This document shows, one piece after another, positions 39,751-49,640 of a stretch of 64,000 nucleotides of DNA. How positions within the stretch are numbered: the first letter of the stretch is position 1; the number at the start of each line of letters is the position of its first letter. The DNA comes from Enterobacter sp. JBIWA008 (GTDB lineage Bacteria; Pseudomonadota; Gammaproteobacteria; Enterobacterales; Enterobacteriaceae): assembly GCF_019968765.1 (NCBI RefSeq), contig NZ_CP074149.1, positions 4,712,001 through 4,776,000 on the forward strand, written 5' to 3'. The notes under the pieces were generated by a model that was given only the letters and a program-made list of their open reading frames with translations, was not told the origin of the DNA and ran no database searches. The translations under genes and the position numbers were made by a program.

Positions 39751-41574
39751 TTAGTCTTCTTTCGCACCGCGCATAGCACGCTTACGATCGTTCTCGGTCA
39801 GGTGACGTTTACGGATACGAATTGACTGTGGAGTCACTTCTACCAGTTCGTCATCATCGATGAATTCCAGAGCCTGCTCCAGAGTCATCTTGATCGGTGG
39901 AACCAGAACCGTTGCTTCGTCAGTACCGGACGCACGCATGTTGGTCAGTTTCTTACCGGTCAGGCAGTTTACGGTCAGGTCGTTAGAACGACTGTGAATA
40001 CCGATGATCTGGCCTTCGTAAACTTCAGCACCGTGACCCAGGAACAGCTTGCCGCGATCCTGCAGACCGAACAGCGCAAACGCAACCGCTTTACCCTGAC
40101 CGTTGGAGATCAGCACGCCGTTGTTACGCTGGCCCACTTCGCCCGGACGCACGTCGTCGTAGTGGCTGAAGGTGGAGTAAAGCAGACCGGTACCGGAGGT
40201 CATGGTCATGAACTCTGAACGGAAGCCGATCAAGCCACGGCTTGGGATCACGTAGTCGAGACGTACGCGGCCTTTGCCATCTGGATTCATGTTTTTCAGG
40301 TCGCCTTTACGCTCACCCAGAGCCTGCATCACAGAACCCTGATGCTGCTCTTCAACGTCCAGCGTGACGTTTTCGAACGGCTCTTGTTTACGGCCGTCGA
40401 TTTCGCGGAAGATAACTTTCGGACGGGAAACCGCCATTTCGAAACCTTCACGACGCATGTTTTCGATCAGAACAGACAGGTGCAGCTCACCACGACCCGA
40501 AACGCGGAATGCATCAGCGTCTTCGGTTTCTTCAACGCGCAGCGCAACGTTGTGTACCAGCTCTTTGTTCAGGCGGTCAAGGATCTGACGAGAGGTAACG
40601 AATTTACCTTCTTTACCACAGAACGGAGAGGTGTTGACGTTGAAGAACATGGATACGGTTGGTTCATCAACGGACAGAGCTGGCAGCGCTTCGACGTTCT
40701 GCGGATCGCAAATGGTGTCGGAGATGTTCAGTTCACCCAGACCGGTGATAGCGATGATGTCGCCCGCTTCCGCAACGTCACTCTCGATACGCTCAAGACC
40801 CAGGTGGGTCAGTACTTTACCGACTTTACCGTTACGGGTTTTGCCTTCGCTATCGATGATAGTAACCTGCTGGTTAGGCTTCACTTTACCGCGCTTGATA
40901 CGACCAATGCCGATTACGCCAACGTAGTTGTTGTAGTCGAGCTGAGAGATCTGCATCTGCAGGGTGCCGTCGAGATCGACGTTTGGCGCAGGAACTCGGT
41001 CAACAATCGCCTGATACAGCGGGGTCATGTCTTCAGCCATGTCTTCGTGGTCCAGACCAGCGATACCGTTCAGCGCAGAGGCGTAAACGATAGGGAAGTC
41101 CAGCTGCTCGTCGGTCGCGTCGAGGTTAACGAACAGGTCGAAGACCTGGTCAACAACCCAGTCAGGACGCGCGCCAGGGCGGTCAACTTTGTTGATAACA
41201 ACGATTGGCTTCAGACCATGGGCAAAAGCTTTTTTGGTCACGAAGCGCGTCTGTGGCATTGGGCCATCCATTGCGTCAACGACCAGCAGAACGGAGTCTA
41301 CCATGGACATTACACGTTCAACTTCACCACCGAAGTCGGCGTGCCCTGGGGTATCAACGATGTTGATACGGTAGTCATTCCATTTAATCGCGGTGTTTTT
41401 AGCGAGGATGGTAATCCCACGCTCTTTCTCCAAATCGTTGGAGTCCATCACGCGTTCTTGGGTTTCGGCACGCGCATCAAACGTACCGGATTGCTGCAGC
41501 AGCTTGTCAACCAGGGTAGTTTTACCATGGTCTACGTGCGCGATGATGGCGATGTTACGCAAATTTTCGATCAC
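39751..41574 (-). CDS. typA: Ribosome-associated GTPase TypA/BipA
   Basis: 607 residues. A translational GTPase of the EF-G/LepA type, needed for 50S assembly at low temperature. G1 [10 protein letters not shown], switch [23 protein letters not shown] and the later EF-G-like domains are visible, with the C-terminal TypA domain ([33 protein letters not shown]). Divergent from glnA as in E. coli. E. coli has yihL, yihM and yihN between this gene and ompL; they are absent here. Confidence 0.97.
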   Translation of the reverse strand: MIENLRNIAIIAHVDHGKTTLVDKLLQQSGTFDARAETQERVMDSNDLEKERGITILAKNTAIKWNDYRINIVDTPGHADFGGEVERVMSMVDSVLLVVDAMDGPMPQTRFVTKKAFAHGLKPIVVINKVDRPGARPDWVVDQVFDLFVNLDATDEQLDFPIVYASALNGIAGLDHEDMAEDMTPLYQAIVDRVPAPNVDLDGTLQMQISQLDYNNYVGVIGIGRIKRGKVKPNQQVTIIDSEGKTRNGKVGKVLTHLGLERIESDVAEAGDIIAITGLGELNISDTICDPQNVEALPALSVDEPTVSMFFNVNTSPFCGKEGKFVTSRQILDRLNKELVHNVALRVEETEDADAFRVSGRGELHLSVLIENMRREGFEMAVSRPKVIFREIDGRKQEPFENVTLDVEEQHQGSVMQALGERKGDLKNMNPDGKGRVRLDYVIPSRGLIGFRSEFMTMTSGTGLLYSTFSHYDDVRPGEVGQRNNGVLISNGQGKAVAFALFGLQDRGKLFLGHGAEVYEGQIIGIHSRSNDLTVNCLTGKKLTNMRASGTDEATVLVPPIKMTLEQALEFIDDDELVEVTPQSIRIRKRHLTENDRKRAMRGAKED

Positions 41575-41681
41575 AACTTTGCCTCAGGCATTTAGAAATA
41601 GCGCGTTATTGTACACGGATTAATCGCACTACAAAACAGGATCACAAACATCCCCCGCAAACAAGTATTGCAGAGATGCTT

Positions 41682-41697
41682 TGTGATCGCTTTCACG
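41682..41697. promoter_or_regulatory. CRP site for glnAp1
   Basis: TGTGA-TCGCTT-TCACG matches the CRP consensus except for the last base. It lies upstream of the NtrC boxes, as at E. coli glnAp1. Confidence 0.75.
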
Positions 41698-41726
41698 GAG
41701 CGGTAAAAGGGCACTTTAACGTAAAT

Positions 41727-41775
41727 TGCACCAATATGGTGCTCAATGTTCACATTGAAGCACTATACTGGTGCA
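41727..41775. promoter_or_regulatory. NtrC enhancer boxes of glnA
   Basis: Two 17-base palindromes fit TGCACCA-N3-TGGTGCA: 41727-41743 (16 of 17-type match) and 41759-41775 (AGCACTA-TAC-TGGTGCA). They are 32 bases apart, three helical turns, the enhancer arrangement of E. coli. Weaker TGGTGC half-sites follow at 41788 and 41809. Confidence 0.88.
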
Positions 41776-41848
41776 ACAAATCCATCGTGGTGCAGCCCTT
41801 TTGCACTATGGTGCGCATGATAACGCCTTTTTGGGGTGTTTTAAAAGT

Positions 41849-41864
41849 TGGCACAGATTTCGCT
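41849..41864 (+). promoter_or_regulatory. Sigma-54 promoter glnAp2
   Basis: TGGCAC-N5-TCGCT has the invariant GG at -24 and GC at -12 in correct spacing and the same sequence as E. coli glnAp2 as I recall it. Confidence 0.92.
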
Positions 41865-41952
41865 TTATAAAAAATACATGGCACCAGCCAGTACAAACAG
41901 AAATTGAAGACCTCGTTACCACGACGACAATGACCAATCTGGAGAGTTAAGT

Positions 41953-43362
41953 ATGTCCGCTGAACACGTTTTGACGATGCTGAACGAACATGAAGTGAAG
42001 TTTGTTGATCTGCGCTTCACCGATACCAAAGGTAAAGAACAGCACGTCACAATCCCTGCTCATCAGGTGAACGCCGAATTCTTTGAAGAAGGCAAAATGT
42101 TTGACGGCTCCTCCATTGGTGGCTGGAAAGGCATTAACGAATCCGACATGGTTCTGATGCCAGATGCGACCACTGCGGTCATTGATCCGTTCTTCGAAGA
42201 ACCAACCCTGATCATCCGTTGCGACATCCTCGAGCCAGGCACGCTGCAGGGCTACGACCGCGACCCACGTTCTATCGCGAAACGCGCTGAAGAGTACCTG
42301 CGTTCTACCGGCATCGCAGACACCGTTCTGTTCGGGCCAGAGCCAGAATTCTTCCTGTTCGATGACATCCGTTTCGGTGCCTCTATTTCTGGCTCCCACG
42401 TGGCTATCGACGACATCGAAGGTGCATGGAACTCCTCCACCAAATACGAAGGTGGTAACAAAGGTCACCGTCCTGGCGTGAAAGGCGGTTACTTCCCGGT
42501 TCCTCCGGTCGACTCTGCGCAGGACATCCGTTCCACCATGTGTCTGGTGATGGAAGAGATGGGCCTGGTTGTTGAAGCTCACCACCACGAAGTGGCGACT
42601 GCTGGTCAGAACGAAGTGGCAACCCGCTTCAACACCATGACCAAAAAAGCGGACGAAATTCAGATCTACAAATATGTTGTGCACAACGTTGCGCACCGTT
42701 TCGGTAAAACCGCGACCTTCATGCCAAAACCAATGTTTGGCGATAACGGTTCCGGTATGCACTGCCACATGTCTCTGTCCAAGAACGGTACTAACCTGTT
42801 CTCTGGCGACAAATATGCCGGTCTGTCCGAGCAGGCGCTGTATTACATCGGCGGTGTAATCAAACACGCTAAAGCGATCAACGCCCTGGCGAACCCAACC
42901 ACGAACTCCTACAAGCGTCTGGTCCCGGGCTACGAAGCGCCAGTGATGCTGGCCTACTCTGCGCGTAACCGTTCTGCTTCTATCCGTATCCCGGTGGTGG
43001 CTTCTCCTAAAGCGCGTCGTATCGAAGTGCGCTTCCCGGACCCAGCGGCTAACCCATACCTGTGCTTCGCAGCGCTGCTGATGGCCGGTCTGGACGGTAT
43101 CAAGAACAAGATCCACCCTGGCGAAGCGATGGACAAAAACCTGTACGACCTGCCGCCAGAAGAAGCGAAAGAGATCCCACAGGTTGCTGGTTCTCTGGAA
43201 GAAGCCCTGCAGGCGCTGGACGCAGACCGCGAGTTCCTGACTGCAGGTGGCGTATTCACTGACGACGCTATCGATGCTTACATCGCCCTGCGTATGGAAG
43301 AGAACGACCGCGTGCGTATGACGCCACACCCGGTAGAGTTCGAGCTGTACTACAGCGTTTAA
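41953..43362 (+). CDS. glnA: Glutamine synthetase GlnA
   Basis: 469 residues, same as E. coli. The dodecameric type I enzyme makes glutamine from glutamate, ammonia and ATP. Family motifs [12 protein letters not shown], the metal-binding [27 protein letters not shown] and [17 protein letters not shown] are intact, and the adenylylated Tyr398 lies in [15 protein letters not shown] precedes the ATG. It heads glnA-glnL-glnG; a terminator separates it from glnL. Confidence 0.98.
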   Translation: MSAEHVLTMLNEHEVKFVDLRFTDTKGKEQHVTIPAHQVNAEFFEEGKMFDGSSIGGWKGINESDMVLMPDATTAVIDPFFEEPTLIIRCDILEPGTLQGYDRDPRSIAKRAEEYLRSTGIADTVLFGPEPEFFLFDDIRFGASISGSHVAIDDIEGAWNSSTKYEGGNKGHRPGVKGGYFPVPPVDSAQDIRSTMCLVMEEMGLVVEAHHHEVATAGQNEVATRFNTMTKKADEIQIYKYVVHNVAHRFGKTATFMPKPMFGDNGSGMHCHMSLSKNGTNLFSGDKYAGLSEQALYYIGGVIKHAKAINALANPTTNSYKRLVPGYEAPVMLAYSARNRSASIRIPVVASPKARRIEVRFPDPAANPYLCFAALLMAGLDGIKNKIHPGEAMDKNLYDLPPEEAKEIPQVAGSLEEALQALDADREFLTAGGVFTDDAIDAYIALRMEENDRVRMTPHPVEFELYYSV

Positions 43363-43446
43363 TTAAAGTTGTTTTACCCGGCGTGATAAGCGCCGGGGGT
43401 AGTTGCCGTGGAAACTTTTAGCCCATCTCCGGATGGGCTTTTTTCT
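43363..43446 (+). ncRNA. glnZ: glnA 3' UTR, possible GlnZ-type small RNA
   Basis: After the glnA stop comes a hairpin CCCGGCG/CGCCGGG (43377-43397) and then the Rho-independent terminator. In E. coli and Salmonella the glnA 3' UTR is processed to the Hfq-bound sRNA GlnZ. Here only the position and terminator support it; processing is inferred. Confidence 0.35.
43421..43446 (+). terminator. glnA terminator
   Basis: GCCCATCTCCGGATGGGC followed by a run of six T; partial terminator ahead of glnL. Confidence 0.88.
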
Positions 43447-43494
43447 CCACCAACAACCTGATCTCACGCGCTTTTTACGCCGAAAACGCTATAC

Positions 43495-43511
43495 TGCACT
43501 AAATTAGTGCA
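43495..43511. promoter_or_regulatory. NtrC box at the glnL promoter
   Basis: The 17-base palindrome TGCACTAAATTAGTGCA lies 22 bases before the glnL start. In E. coli phosphorylated NtrC represses glnLp from such a site. Confidence 0.82.
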
Positions 43512-43533
43512 AACGACTCCAGGAGACTGCTGA

Positions 43534-44583
43534 ATGGCAACTGGCACGCTGCCCGATGCTGGGCAGATCCTCAATTCTTTGATTAACAGCATTTTGCTGG
43601 TCGATGACGAGCTGGCCGTTCATTACGCCAACCCGGCGGCGCAGCAGCTGCTCGCTCAAAGCGCACGTAAACTGTTCGGCACCCCGCTTCCTGAACTCCT
43701 GAGCTATTTTTCGCTGAATATTGGCCTGATGCAGGAAAGTTTGCAGGCTGGCCAGGGGTTTACCGATAACGAAGTGACGCTGGTGATCGACGGGCGCTCG
43801 CACATTCTGTCGCTTACCGCGCAGCGTCTTCCCGATGGGATGATCCTGCTGGAAATGGCGCCGATGGATAATCAGCGTCGACTGAGCCAGGAGCAGCTTC
43901 AGCATGCGCAGCAAATTGCCGCCCGGGATCTGGTGCGCGGTCTGGCGCATGAAATCAAAAACCCGCTGGGTGGGTTACGCGGCGCGGCGCAGCTTCTGAC
44001 CAAGGCGCTGCCCGACCCCGCGCTGGCGGAGTATACCAACGTCATCATTGAGCAGGCGGACCGTCTGCGGAACCTGGTAGACCGTCTTCTCGGTCCGCAG
44101 CAGCCGGGAATGCACGTCACTGAAAGCATCCATAAAGTGGCTGAGCGGGTGGTGAAGCTCGTCTCAATGGAGCTGCCGGAGAACGTCACGCTGGTACGTG
44201 ATTACGACCCAAGCCTGCCGGAACTGGCCCATGACCCGGACCAGATTGAGCAGGTTCTGTTGAATATTGTGCGTAATGCCCTGCAGGCGCTGGGGCCCGA
44301 CGGGGGCGAGATTATTTTACGCACCCGTACCGCCTTCCAGCTCACCTTACACGGCGTGCGCTACCGGCTGGCGGCCCGAATCGACGTTGAGGATAACGGG
44401 CCCGGCATTCCATCGCATCTGCAGGATACCCTGTTCTACCCGATGGTAAGCGGTCGCGAAGGCGGGACCGGCCTGGGCTTATCCATTGCCCGAAGTTTGA
44501 TCGATCAACACTCCGGAAAAATTGAATTTACCAGTTGGCCGGGACATACCGAGTTTTCGGTTTTCCTGCCGATTAAAAAATAA
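43534..44583 (+). CDS. glnL: Nitrogen sensor kinase NtrB (GlnL)
   Basis: 349 residues, same as E. coli. A soluble histidine kinase/phosphatase controlled by PII. The N-terminal PAS domain ([19 protein letters not shown]) is followed by the H box [13 protein letters not shown] with His139, N box [10 protein letters not shown] and G boxes [24 protein letters not shown] precedes the ATG. Twelve bases separate it from glnG. Confidence 0.97.
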   Translation: MATGTLPDAGQILNSLINSILLVDDELAVHYANPAAQQLLAQSARKLFGTPLPELLSYFSLNIGLMQESLQAGQGFTDNEVTLVIDGRSHILSLTAQRLPDGMILLEMAPMDNQRRLSQEQLQHAQQIAARDLVRGLAHEIKNPLGGLRGAAQLLTKALPDPALAEYTNVIIEQADRLRNLVDRLLGPQQPGMHVTESIHKVAERVVKLVSMELPENVTLVRDYDPSLPELAHDPDQIEQVLLNIVRNALQALGPDGGEIILRTRTAFQLTLHGVRYRLAARIDVEDNGPGIPSHLQDTLFYPMVSGREGGTGLGLSIARSLIDQHSGKIEFTSWPGHTEFSVFLPIKK

Positions 44584-44594
44584 AGGTGACGTTT

Positions 44595-46007
44595 ATGCAA
44601 CGAGGGATAGTCTGGGTAGTCGATGACGATAGCTCCATCCGTTGGGTGCTTGAACGCGCGCTCACAGGGGTGGGCTTAAGCTGCACGACGTTTGAGAGCG
44701 GCAGCGAAGTGCTTGACGCACTCACCACCAAAACGCCAGATGTTCTGCTGTCGGATATTCGTATGCCGGGCATGGACGGGCTGGCGCTGTTAAAGCAGAT
44801 CAAACAACGCCACCCTATGCTTCCGGTCATCATAATGACCGCGCACTCCGATCTGGATGCCGCAGTGAGCGCCTATCAGCAAGGGGCGTTCGATTACCTG
44901 CCCAAACCCTTTGATATCGACGAAGCGGTGGCGCTGGTTGAGCGCGCGATCAGCCATTATCAGGAGCAGCAACAGCCGCGCCACGCGCCCGATTTTGGGC
45001 CAACGACAGACATCATCGGTGAAGCGCCGGCGATGCAGGACGTGTTTCGCATTATCGGTCGTTTGTCCCGCTCGTCCATCAGCGTATTGATTAACGGTGA
45101 ATCGGGAACCGGTAAAGAGCTTGTGGCGCATGCCTTGCACCGCCACAGCCCGCGCGCGAAAGCGCCGTTCATCGCCCTGAATATGGCGGCGATCCCGAAG
45201 GATTTGATTGAGTCTGAACTGTTCGGCCATGAAAAAGGGGCATTTACCGGCGCCAATACCATTCGCCAGGGGCGGTTCGAACAGGCTGACGGCGGCACGC
45301 TGTTCCTGGATGAAATCGGCGATATGCCGCTGGATGTCCAGACCCGCCTGCTGCGCGTGCTGGCCGACGGACAGTTTTATCGCGTGGGCGGCTATGCGCC
45401 GGTGAAGGTGGACGTGCGCATTATCGCCGCGACCCACCAGAACCTGGAGCAACGCGTGCAGGAGGGAAAATTCCGTGAGGATTTATTCCACCGTCTGAAC
45501 GTCATCCGCGTTCATCTGCCGCCGCTGCGTGAACGCCGTGAAGATATCCCTCGCCTGGCGCGCCATTTCCTGCAGGTGGCCGCTCGCGAGCTGGGTGTGG
45601 AAGCCAAGCAGCTTCACCCGGAAACCGATGCCGCTCTGACGCGTCTGGCGTGGCCGGGCAACGTGCGCCAGCTGGAAAACACCTGCCGCTGGTTAACCGT
45701 AATGGCCGCCGGGCAGGAAGTGCTGATTCAGGATTTACCGGCCGAGCTGTTTGAAGCAACCGCGCCTGAAAGCAGTACCGGGCACGCGCTGCCGGACAGC
45801 TGGGCGACGCTGCTGGCGCAGTGGGCCGACCGCGCGCTGCGTTCCGGTCATCAAAACCTGCTGTCTGAAGCTCAGCCGGAGATGGAGCGTACGCTGTTAA
45901 CTACCGCGCTTCGTCATACGCAGGGTCATAAGCAGGAAGCCGCTCGCCTGCTGGGATGGGGACGTAATACCCTGACGCGCAAGCTTAAAGAGCTGGGAAT
46001 GGAGTGA
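44595..46007 (+). CDS. glnG: Nitrogen regulator NtrC (GlnG)
   Basis: 470 residues from the ATG at 44595 (an ATG three codons earlier lacks support from homologues; E. coli 469). The receiver domain has Asp54 in LLSDIRMPG; the central AAA+ domain has Walker A GESGTGKE, the sigma-54 contact loop GAFTGA and LDEIGD; the C-terminal Fis-type HTH is HKQEAARLLGWGRNTLTRKL. It activates sigma-54 promoters such as glnAp2 in this window. Confidence 0.97.
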   Translation: MQRGIVWVVDDDSSIRWVLERALTGVGLSCTTFESGSEVLDALTTKTPDVLLSDIRMPGMDGLALLKQIKQRHPMLPVIIMTAHSDLDAAVSAYQQGAFDYLPKPFDIDEAVALVERAISHYQEQQQPRHAPDFGPTTDIIGEAPAMQDVFRIIGRLSRSSISVLINGESGTGKELVAHALHRHSPRAKAPFIALNMAAIPKDLIESELFGHEKGAFTGANTIRQGRFEQADGGTLFLDEIGDMPLDVQTRLLRVLADGQFYRVGGYAPVKVDVRIIAATHQNLEQRVQEGKFREDLFHRLNVIRVHLPPLRERREDIPRLARHFLQVAARELGVEAKQLHPETDAALTRLAWPGNVRQLENTCRWLTVMAAGQEVLIQDLPAELFEATAPESSTGHALPDSWATLLAQWADRALRSGHQNLLSEAQPEMERTLLTTALRHTQGHKQEAARLLGWGRNTLTRKLKELGME

Positions 46008-46118
46008 TCGTACTCCGCTGTGTAAAGGTTATTAATTGAGCGCAAATTGCCGTTATTTTGCGCTTTACTGTTCCGATGAGTTTTGTATGATCGTGCCCGG
46101 AAATTGGGGGTGAACATC

Positions 46119-46229
46119 ATGCTGGAAACAATCGTGAATATGCTCTCTAGCGGAGCCGCTGAAAGCCACACGCCACAAACAGCCGTTGCGGCTATGTTGT
46201 GTGCGGCGCTGGTTGGGCTGTTTAGCTAG
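46119..46229 (+). CDS. yshB: Small membrane protein YshB
   Basis: 36 residues, read by hand from ATG at 46119 to TAG at 46227-46229. It begins MLETIVNMLSSGAAES and continues with THTPQ-like SHTPQTAVAAMLCAALVGLFS, nearly the same as E. coli YshB. One C-terminal hydrophobic helix. GGGGGTG precedes the ATG by 7 bases. YshB has been linked to Salmonella intracellular fitness; function otherwise unknown. Same place as in E. coli, between glnG and hemN. Confidence 0.88.
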   Translation: MLETIVNMLSSGAAESHTPQTAVAAMLCAALVGLFS

Positions 46230-46246
46230 CGGGGTTGAACGTAAAA

Positions 46247-46278
46247 GCCGGGTGGCGGCTTCGCCTTACCCGGCCTAC
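46247..46278. repeat. REP-type palindromic element 4
   Basis: 32-base unit identical to REP element 1 (1714-1745), between yshB and the convergent hemN. Confidence 0.82.
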
Positions 46279-46302
46279 GTTTTGTGCTTTAGGCAATGCG
46301 CC

Positions 46303-47676
46303 TTAAATCACCCGCGAGAACTGCTGCAGTCGCGCTTTCTGACGCAGATACGCGTCAAAGCACATGCAGATATTACGGATCAACAGACGCCCTTTCGGCG
46401 TGACCTCAATCGCGCTCTCCGACACATCCACCAGCCCGTCTTTCGCCAGCGGCGCAATCAGCTTCAGGTCTTCCGCAAAATAATCGCTGAAGTGCAGATC
46501 CCACTGCGACTCAACGTCGCTGAAATCGAGACGGAAGTTGCAGATTAGCGCCTTAATCACATCGCGCCGAATGCAGTCGTCGCGCGTTAACGCGATGCCT
46601 CGCCACAGCGCGTTGCCCGTTTCATCAACCTGCTGGTAGTAGCGCTTCAGCTCTTTCTGGTTCTGCGCGTAACAGTCGCCAATCATACTGATGGCGGAGA
46701 CGCCCATCCCCAGCAAATCGGTATCGCCCTGCGTCGTGTAGCCCTGGAAGTTGCGGTGCAGAACGCCTTCCCGCTGAGCAATCGCCAGCTCGTCATCCGG
46801 ACGAGCAAAGTGATCCATTCCGATAAACTGATATCCGGTTTCGGTCAGCGAGGTGATGGTTTCCTGCAGAATATCCAGCTTCTGCTGGGCAGAAGGAAGA
46901 TCGGCATCTTTTATTTTGCGCTGGGCGGCAAAGAGCGTCGGCAGGTGCGCATAGTTAAAGACGCTCAGGCGGTCCGGGTTGAGTTCGGCCACGCGCTTCA
47001 GGGTGAAGGCGAAGCTTTCCGGCGTTTGCTTTGGCAGGCCGTATATCAGGTCAATATTGGTCGAGGTGAAGCCAATTTCACGCGCATGGTTGAGTAAGGC
47101 AAAGATAAACTCTTCGTCCTGCTCGCGGTTGACCAGGCGCTGCACCTCTTTGTTGAAGTCCTGCACGCCCATGCTCAGACGATTGAAGCCTTCGGCGCGT
47201 AAGTGATCCAGTACATCCAGTTCTATTTCACGCGGATCGACTTCGATCGAGATTTCAGCGTCGGCTTTAAAACTGAAATTACCGCGCAGCAGAGCCATCA
47301 GGCGGCTAATTTGCGCTTTATTCAGATAGGTTGGCGTGCCGCCACCCCAGTGAAGCTGGCTGACGTGACGGCCTTTAAACAGCGGTGCGCGATGCACAAT
47401 TTCCTGTTCGAGCGCGTCAAGATACTGATCGGCTTTGTGCTGCTGACGAGTCACGATTTTATTGCAGCCGCAGAAGTAGCAAAGCTTGTGGCAAAACGGA
47501 ATATGGACGTAGAGCGACAGCGGACGCTCAGGATAGTGCGCAACAGCCTGCTGAAAATCCCCCTCGCCGAAGGCATCGGAGAACTCCAGCGCGGTGGGGT
47601 ATGACGTATAACGCGGCCCGGAATAGTTATATTTCTGGATTAGGGCCAAATCCCAGTCGATAGTTGGTGCTGACAT
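46303..47676 (-). CDS. hemN: Oxygen-independent coproporphyrinogen III dehydrogenase HemN
   Basis: 457 residues from the ATG at 47676 (GGAAGGAG upstream), same as E. coli; the 28 upstream codons are the end of another gene. A radical-SAM enzyme that makes protoporphyrinogen IX without oxygen. The cluster cysteines are Cys62, Cys66 and Cys69 in FCHKLCYFCGC; HWGGGTPTYLNKAQI and GVQDFNKEVQ are family-typical. Its start lies 2 bases after the preceding 60-aa ORF. Confidence 0.97.
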   Translation of the reverse strand: MSAPTIDWDLALIQKYNYSGPRYTSYPTALEFSDAFGEGDFQQAVAHYPERPLSLYVHIPFCHKLCYFCGCNKIVTRQQHKADQYLDALEQEIVHRAPLFKGRHVSQLHWGGGTPTYLNKAQISRLMALLRGNFSFKADAEISIEVDPREIELDVLDHLRAEGFNRLSMGVQDFNKEVQRLVNREQDEEFIFALLNHAREIGFTSTNIDLIYGLPKQTPESFAFTLKRVAELNPDRLSVFNYAHLPTLFAAQRKIKDADLPSAQQKLDILQETITSLTETGYQFIGMDHFARPDDELAIAQREGVLHRNFQGYTTQGDTDLLGMGVSAISMIGDCYAQNQKELKRYYQQVDETGNALWRGIALTRDDCIRRDVIKALICNFRLDFSDVESQWDLHFSDYFAEDLKLIAPLAKDGLVDVSESAIEVTPKGRLLIRNICMCFDAYLRQKARLQQFSRVI

Positions 47677-47678
47677 GC

Positions 47679-47861
47679 TCACTCCTTCCGTTGGTGTCGC
47701 GTTCGTATACGGCGGCCCGCTCTGGCCCCATCGCGGGCCATCACTCGGGTGCGCAGCCACTTCTGTCGCCGCGACAACCGCCGTAGTTTAACGAATAACC
47801 ACACCAGATAACATATAACCGGAAGGGTTATAAGCAGGACTATCGTGCCTGCCGGGTGCAA
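47679..47861 (-). CDS. Hypothetical small membrane protein between yihI and hemN
   Basis: 60 residues. One N-terminal membrane helix (about residues 6-24, TIVLLITLPVICYLVWLF) is followed by a very basic cytoplasmic-type tail rich in Arg (KLRRLSRRQKWLRTRVMARD). It starts 3 bases after the yihI stop and its TGA lies inside the ribosome site of hemN, so it is packed like an operon member. I do not recognise the family; it might be a shortened relative of the DUF2489 protein found beside yihI in other enterobacteria, but I cannot show this. Confidence 0.55.
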   Translation of the reverse strand: MHPAGTIVLLITLPVICYLVWLFVKLRRLSRRQKWLRTRVMARDGARAGRRIRTRHQRKE

Positions 47862-47864
47862 ATG

Positions 47865-48380
47865 TTAGTTTCCACCCTTCAGAAGACGCATCATATCTTC
47901 CTGTTTCTCGTCTTCTTCTTCATCTTCGTCATCGTCGTATGACAGGCCCAGCTTCTGCATCAGTTCATCGATACGATCCAGTTTGGCATCCACCCATGAC
48001 TGCTCTTCAGCGGTCAGGGTTTCACCCTCTTCAAGACGTTCCAGCAGCGCGTCCAGGCGCTCATCGTTCTCCAGCAAATCCAGCTCAGCCTGCGGTGAAA
48101 GCATAGGTTTCTCGCTCTTTGGTTTGTGCTGCTTAGTGACCGGGGTGTCAGTCACGCCCAGTGGAATGGGAGTTTTACTGCCGATACGAGGGTCTTTCTG
48201 CTGTTTGCCTTTTGCAGAAGCACCTGCTGCACCACCACCGTTGGCACGGCTACCCGCAGCATGACCGCGATGTTTTTTGTCGCGTTTGCGATCGCGCGCT
48301 TCCTGGTTCAGTTCTTCGCGCGTTTTGCGGCGTGCTTTTGCAGGGCGTTTCGCGCCCGCAGCGGAGGTTGGTTTTTTCAT
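47865..48380 (-). CDS. yihI: Der GTPase-activating protein YihI
   Basis: 171 residues (E. coli 169). The N-terminal part is basic and disordered ([20 protein letters not shown]), the C-terminal part acidic ([19 protein letters not shown]). E. coli YihI stimulates the GTPase Der and tunes 50S ribosome assembly. [19 protein letters not shown] is strongly conserved. It is 68 bases beyond the CsrC terminator. Confidence 0.95.
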   Translation of the reverse strand: MKKPTSAAGAKRPAKARRKTREELNQEARDRKRDKKHRGHAAGSRANGGGAAGASAKGKQQKDPRIGSKTPIPLGVTDTPVTKQHKPKSEKPMLSPQAELDLLENDERLDALLERLEEGETLTAEEQSWVDAKLDRIDELMQKLGLSYDDDEDEEEDEKQEDMMRLLKGGN

Positions 48381-48448
48381 GATGTTTTATCTTTAAGTCG
48401 ATTTATTCAGTATAGAATTGCGGCGAAATCTAGCAGAAAGCAAGCAAA

Positions 48449-48691
48449 GAAAAAAGGCGACAGAGCAATCTGTCGCCTTTTTTCCTGACTCACAACCCTT
48501 AGCGGGTCAGACATTCCATGTTTGCCAACAACAAACCCTGTTTATCCCTTGGCTAATACCTTCCGTGATACGGTTCCATTTCCTGTTAAAACGCCTCCAG
48601 GCGTGATCATCCTGACAATCCTGCGTCTTCGCCTCCTGGCGCTCCTGACCCTAATCCTTCAATCCATATCCTGTTGGCATCCTCGCCCTGA
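48449..48691 (-). ncRNA. csrC: Small RNA CsrC (CsrA sponge)
   Basis: About 243 nt, read on the minus strand from GGGCGAGGATGCCAACAGGA to the terminator CGACAGATTGCTCTGTCG plus T run. The segment GGGTCAGGAGCGCCAGGAGG matches E. coli CsrC, and the gene lies between yihI and engB as there. I count about 15 GGA motifs, the CsrA-binding elements. Ends are placed by alignment from memory. A -10-like TAAAGT lies just upstream (48698-48703 on the complement). Confidence 0.92.
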
Positions 48692-48918
48692 CGCACACTT
48701 TACCTTGTTCCGTTAAACTAACAAGCAACGAGACGGTACAAAAAGGGATTTTCAGATAATTACCTGGAAATAAACTTATGATTTAAAACAGTTTGGCTTT
48801 TTTGACACCTGCGAATTCTCTGAAATCTCCCATAGCATCATTAGCCGATCTCTCACACCGGTTGGGGTATTCGCCTACAGGTCATAGCAATCAGAAAAGC
48901 CTTTTGCCTGCATTCGGG

Positions 48919-48924
48919 TATAAT
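48919..48924 (+). promoter_or_regulatory. -10 box of engB
   Basis: Perfect TATAAT 33 bases before the GTG start. No clear -35 at 17 bases spacing was found. Confidence 0.5.
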
Positions 48925-48956
48925 CCCCTTCAGATTACGATTTTGGAGACGACCAC

Positions 48957-49586
48957 GTGACTACCTGGAACTACCAACAGACGCATTTTGTCACCAGTGC
49001 GCCCGATATTCGCCACCTTCCTTCTGATACCGGTATTGAAGTGGCATTTGCTGGCCGCTCCAATGCGGGGAAATCCAGCGCCCTGAATACGCTGACCAAT
49101 CAGAAGAGCCTGGCGCGTACCTCAAAAACACCTGGCCGTACCCAGCTGATCAACCTGTTTGAAGTCGCTGAGGGCAAACGCCTGGTCGACTTACCGGGAT
49201 ACGGTTACGCACAGGTACCGGAAGAGATGAAAATCAAGTGGCAGCGTGCGCTGGGTGAATACCTGGAAAAACGCCTGTGCCTGAAAGGTCTGGTGGTGCT
49301 GATGGATATTCGTCATCCCCTGAAAGATCTGGATCAGCAGATGATCGACTGGGCTGTAGCAAGCGATATCGCCGTGCTGGTGCTGCTGACGAAAGCCGAT
49401 AAGCTGGCGAGCGGCGCGCGCAAAGCGCAGGTGAATATGGTTCGCCAAGCGGTGCTGGCGTTCAACGGTGATGTACAGGTTGAGCCGTTCTCCTCGCTGA
49501 AAAAGCAGGGCGTGGACAAGCTGCGTCAGAAGCTCGATACCTGGTTTAGCGAGCTGGAACCCGCGACGGAAGCTGAAGAAGAGTAA
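48957..49586 (+). CDS. engB: Ribosome biogenesis GTPase EngB (YsxC/YihA)
   Basis: 209 residues with a GTG start at 48957 (GGAGAC upstream). A TrmE-Era-EngA-EngB type GTPase, essential for 50S maturation. G1 [13 protein letters not shown]2 [13 protein letters not shown]3 DLPGYGYA and G4 TKADK are complete. A terminator hairpin follows. Confidence 0.96.
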   Translation: MTTWNYQQTHFVTSAPDIRHLPSDTGIEVAFAGRSNAGKSSALNTLTNQKSLARTSKTPGRTQLINLFEVAEGKRLVDLPGYGYAQVPEEMKIKWQRALGEYLEKRLCLKGLVVLMDIRHPLKDLDQQMIDWAVASDIAVLVLLTKADKLASGARKAQVNMVRQAVLAFNGDVQVEPFSSLKKQGVDKLRQKLDTWFSELEPATEAEEE

Positions 49587-49591
49587 TACCG

Positions 49592-49617
49592 AGCGCGGCT
49601 ATCGCCGCGTTTTTTTT
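49592..49617 (+). terminator. engB terminator
   Basis: Stem GCGCGGC/GCCGCGT-type hairpin followed by eight T. Confidence 0.88.
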
Positions 49618-49640
49618 GCCTGAATTTTTCTTTGCCGCAA

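Larger units (their letters stand above)
41575..41952. other. typA-glnA divergent control region
   Basis: 378 bases with no gene. It contains the CRP site, NtrC boxes and sigma-54 promoter of glnA listed separately; the typA promoter must lie in the first part. Confidence 0.8.

Noticed and set aside
40342..43329. Long antisense ORFs opposite typA (417 codons) and glnA (460 codons)
   Set aside because: They mirror highly expressed genes with strong codon bias, which leaves the opposite frame open; no ribosome site or family likeness.
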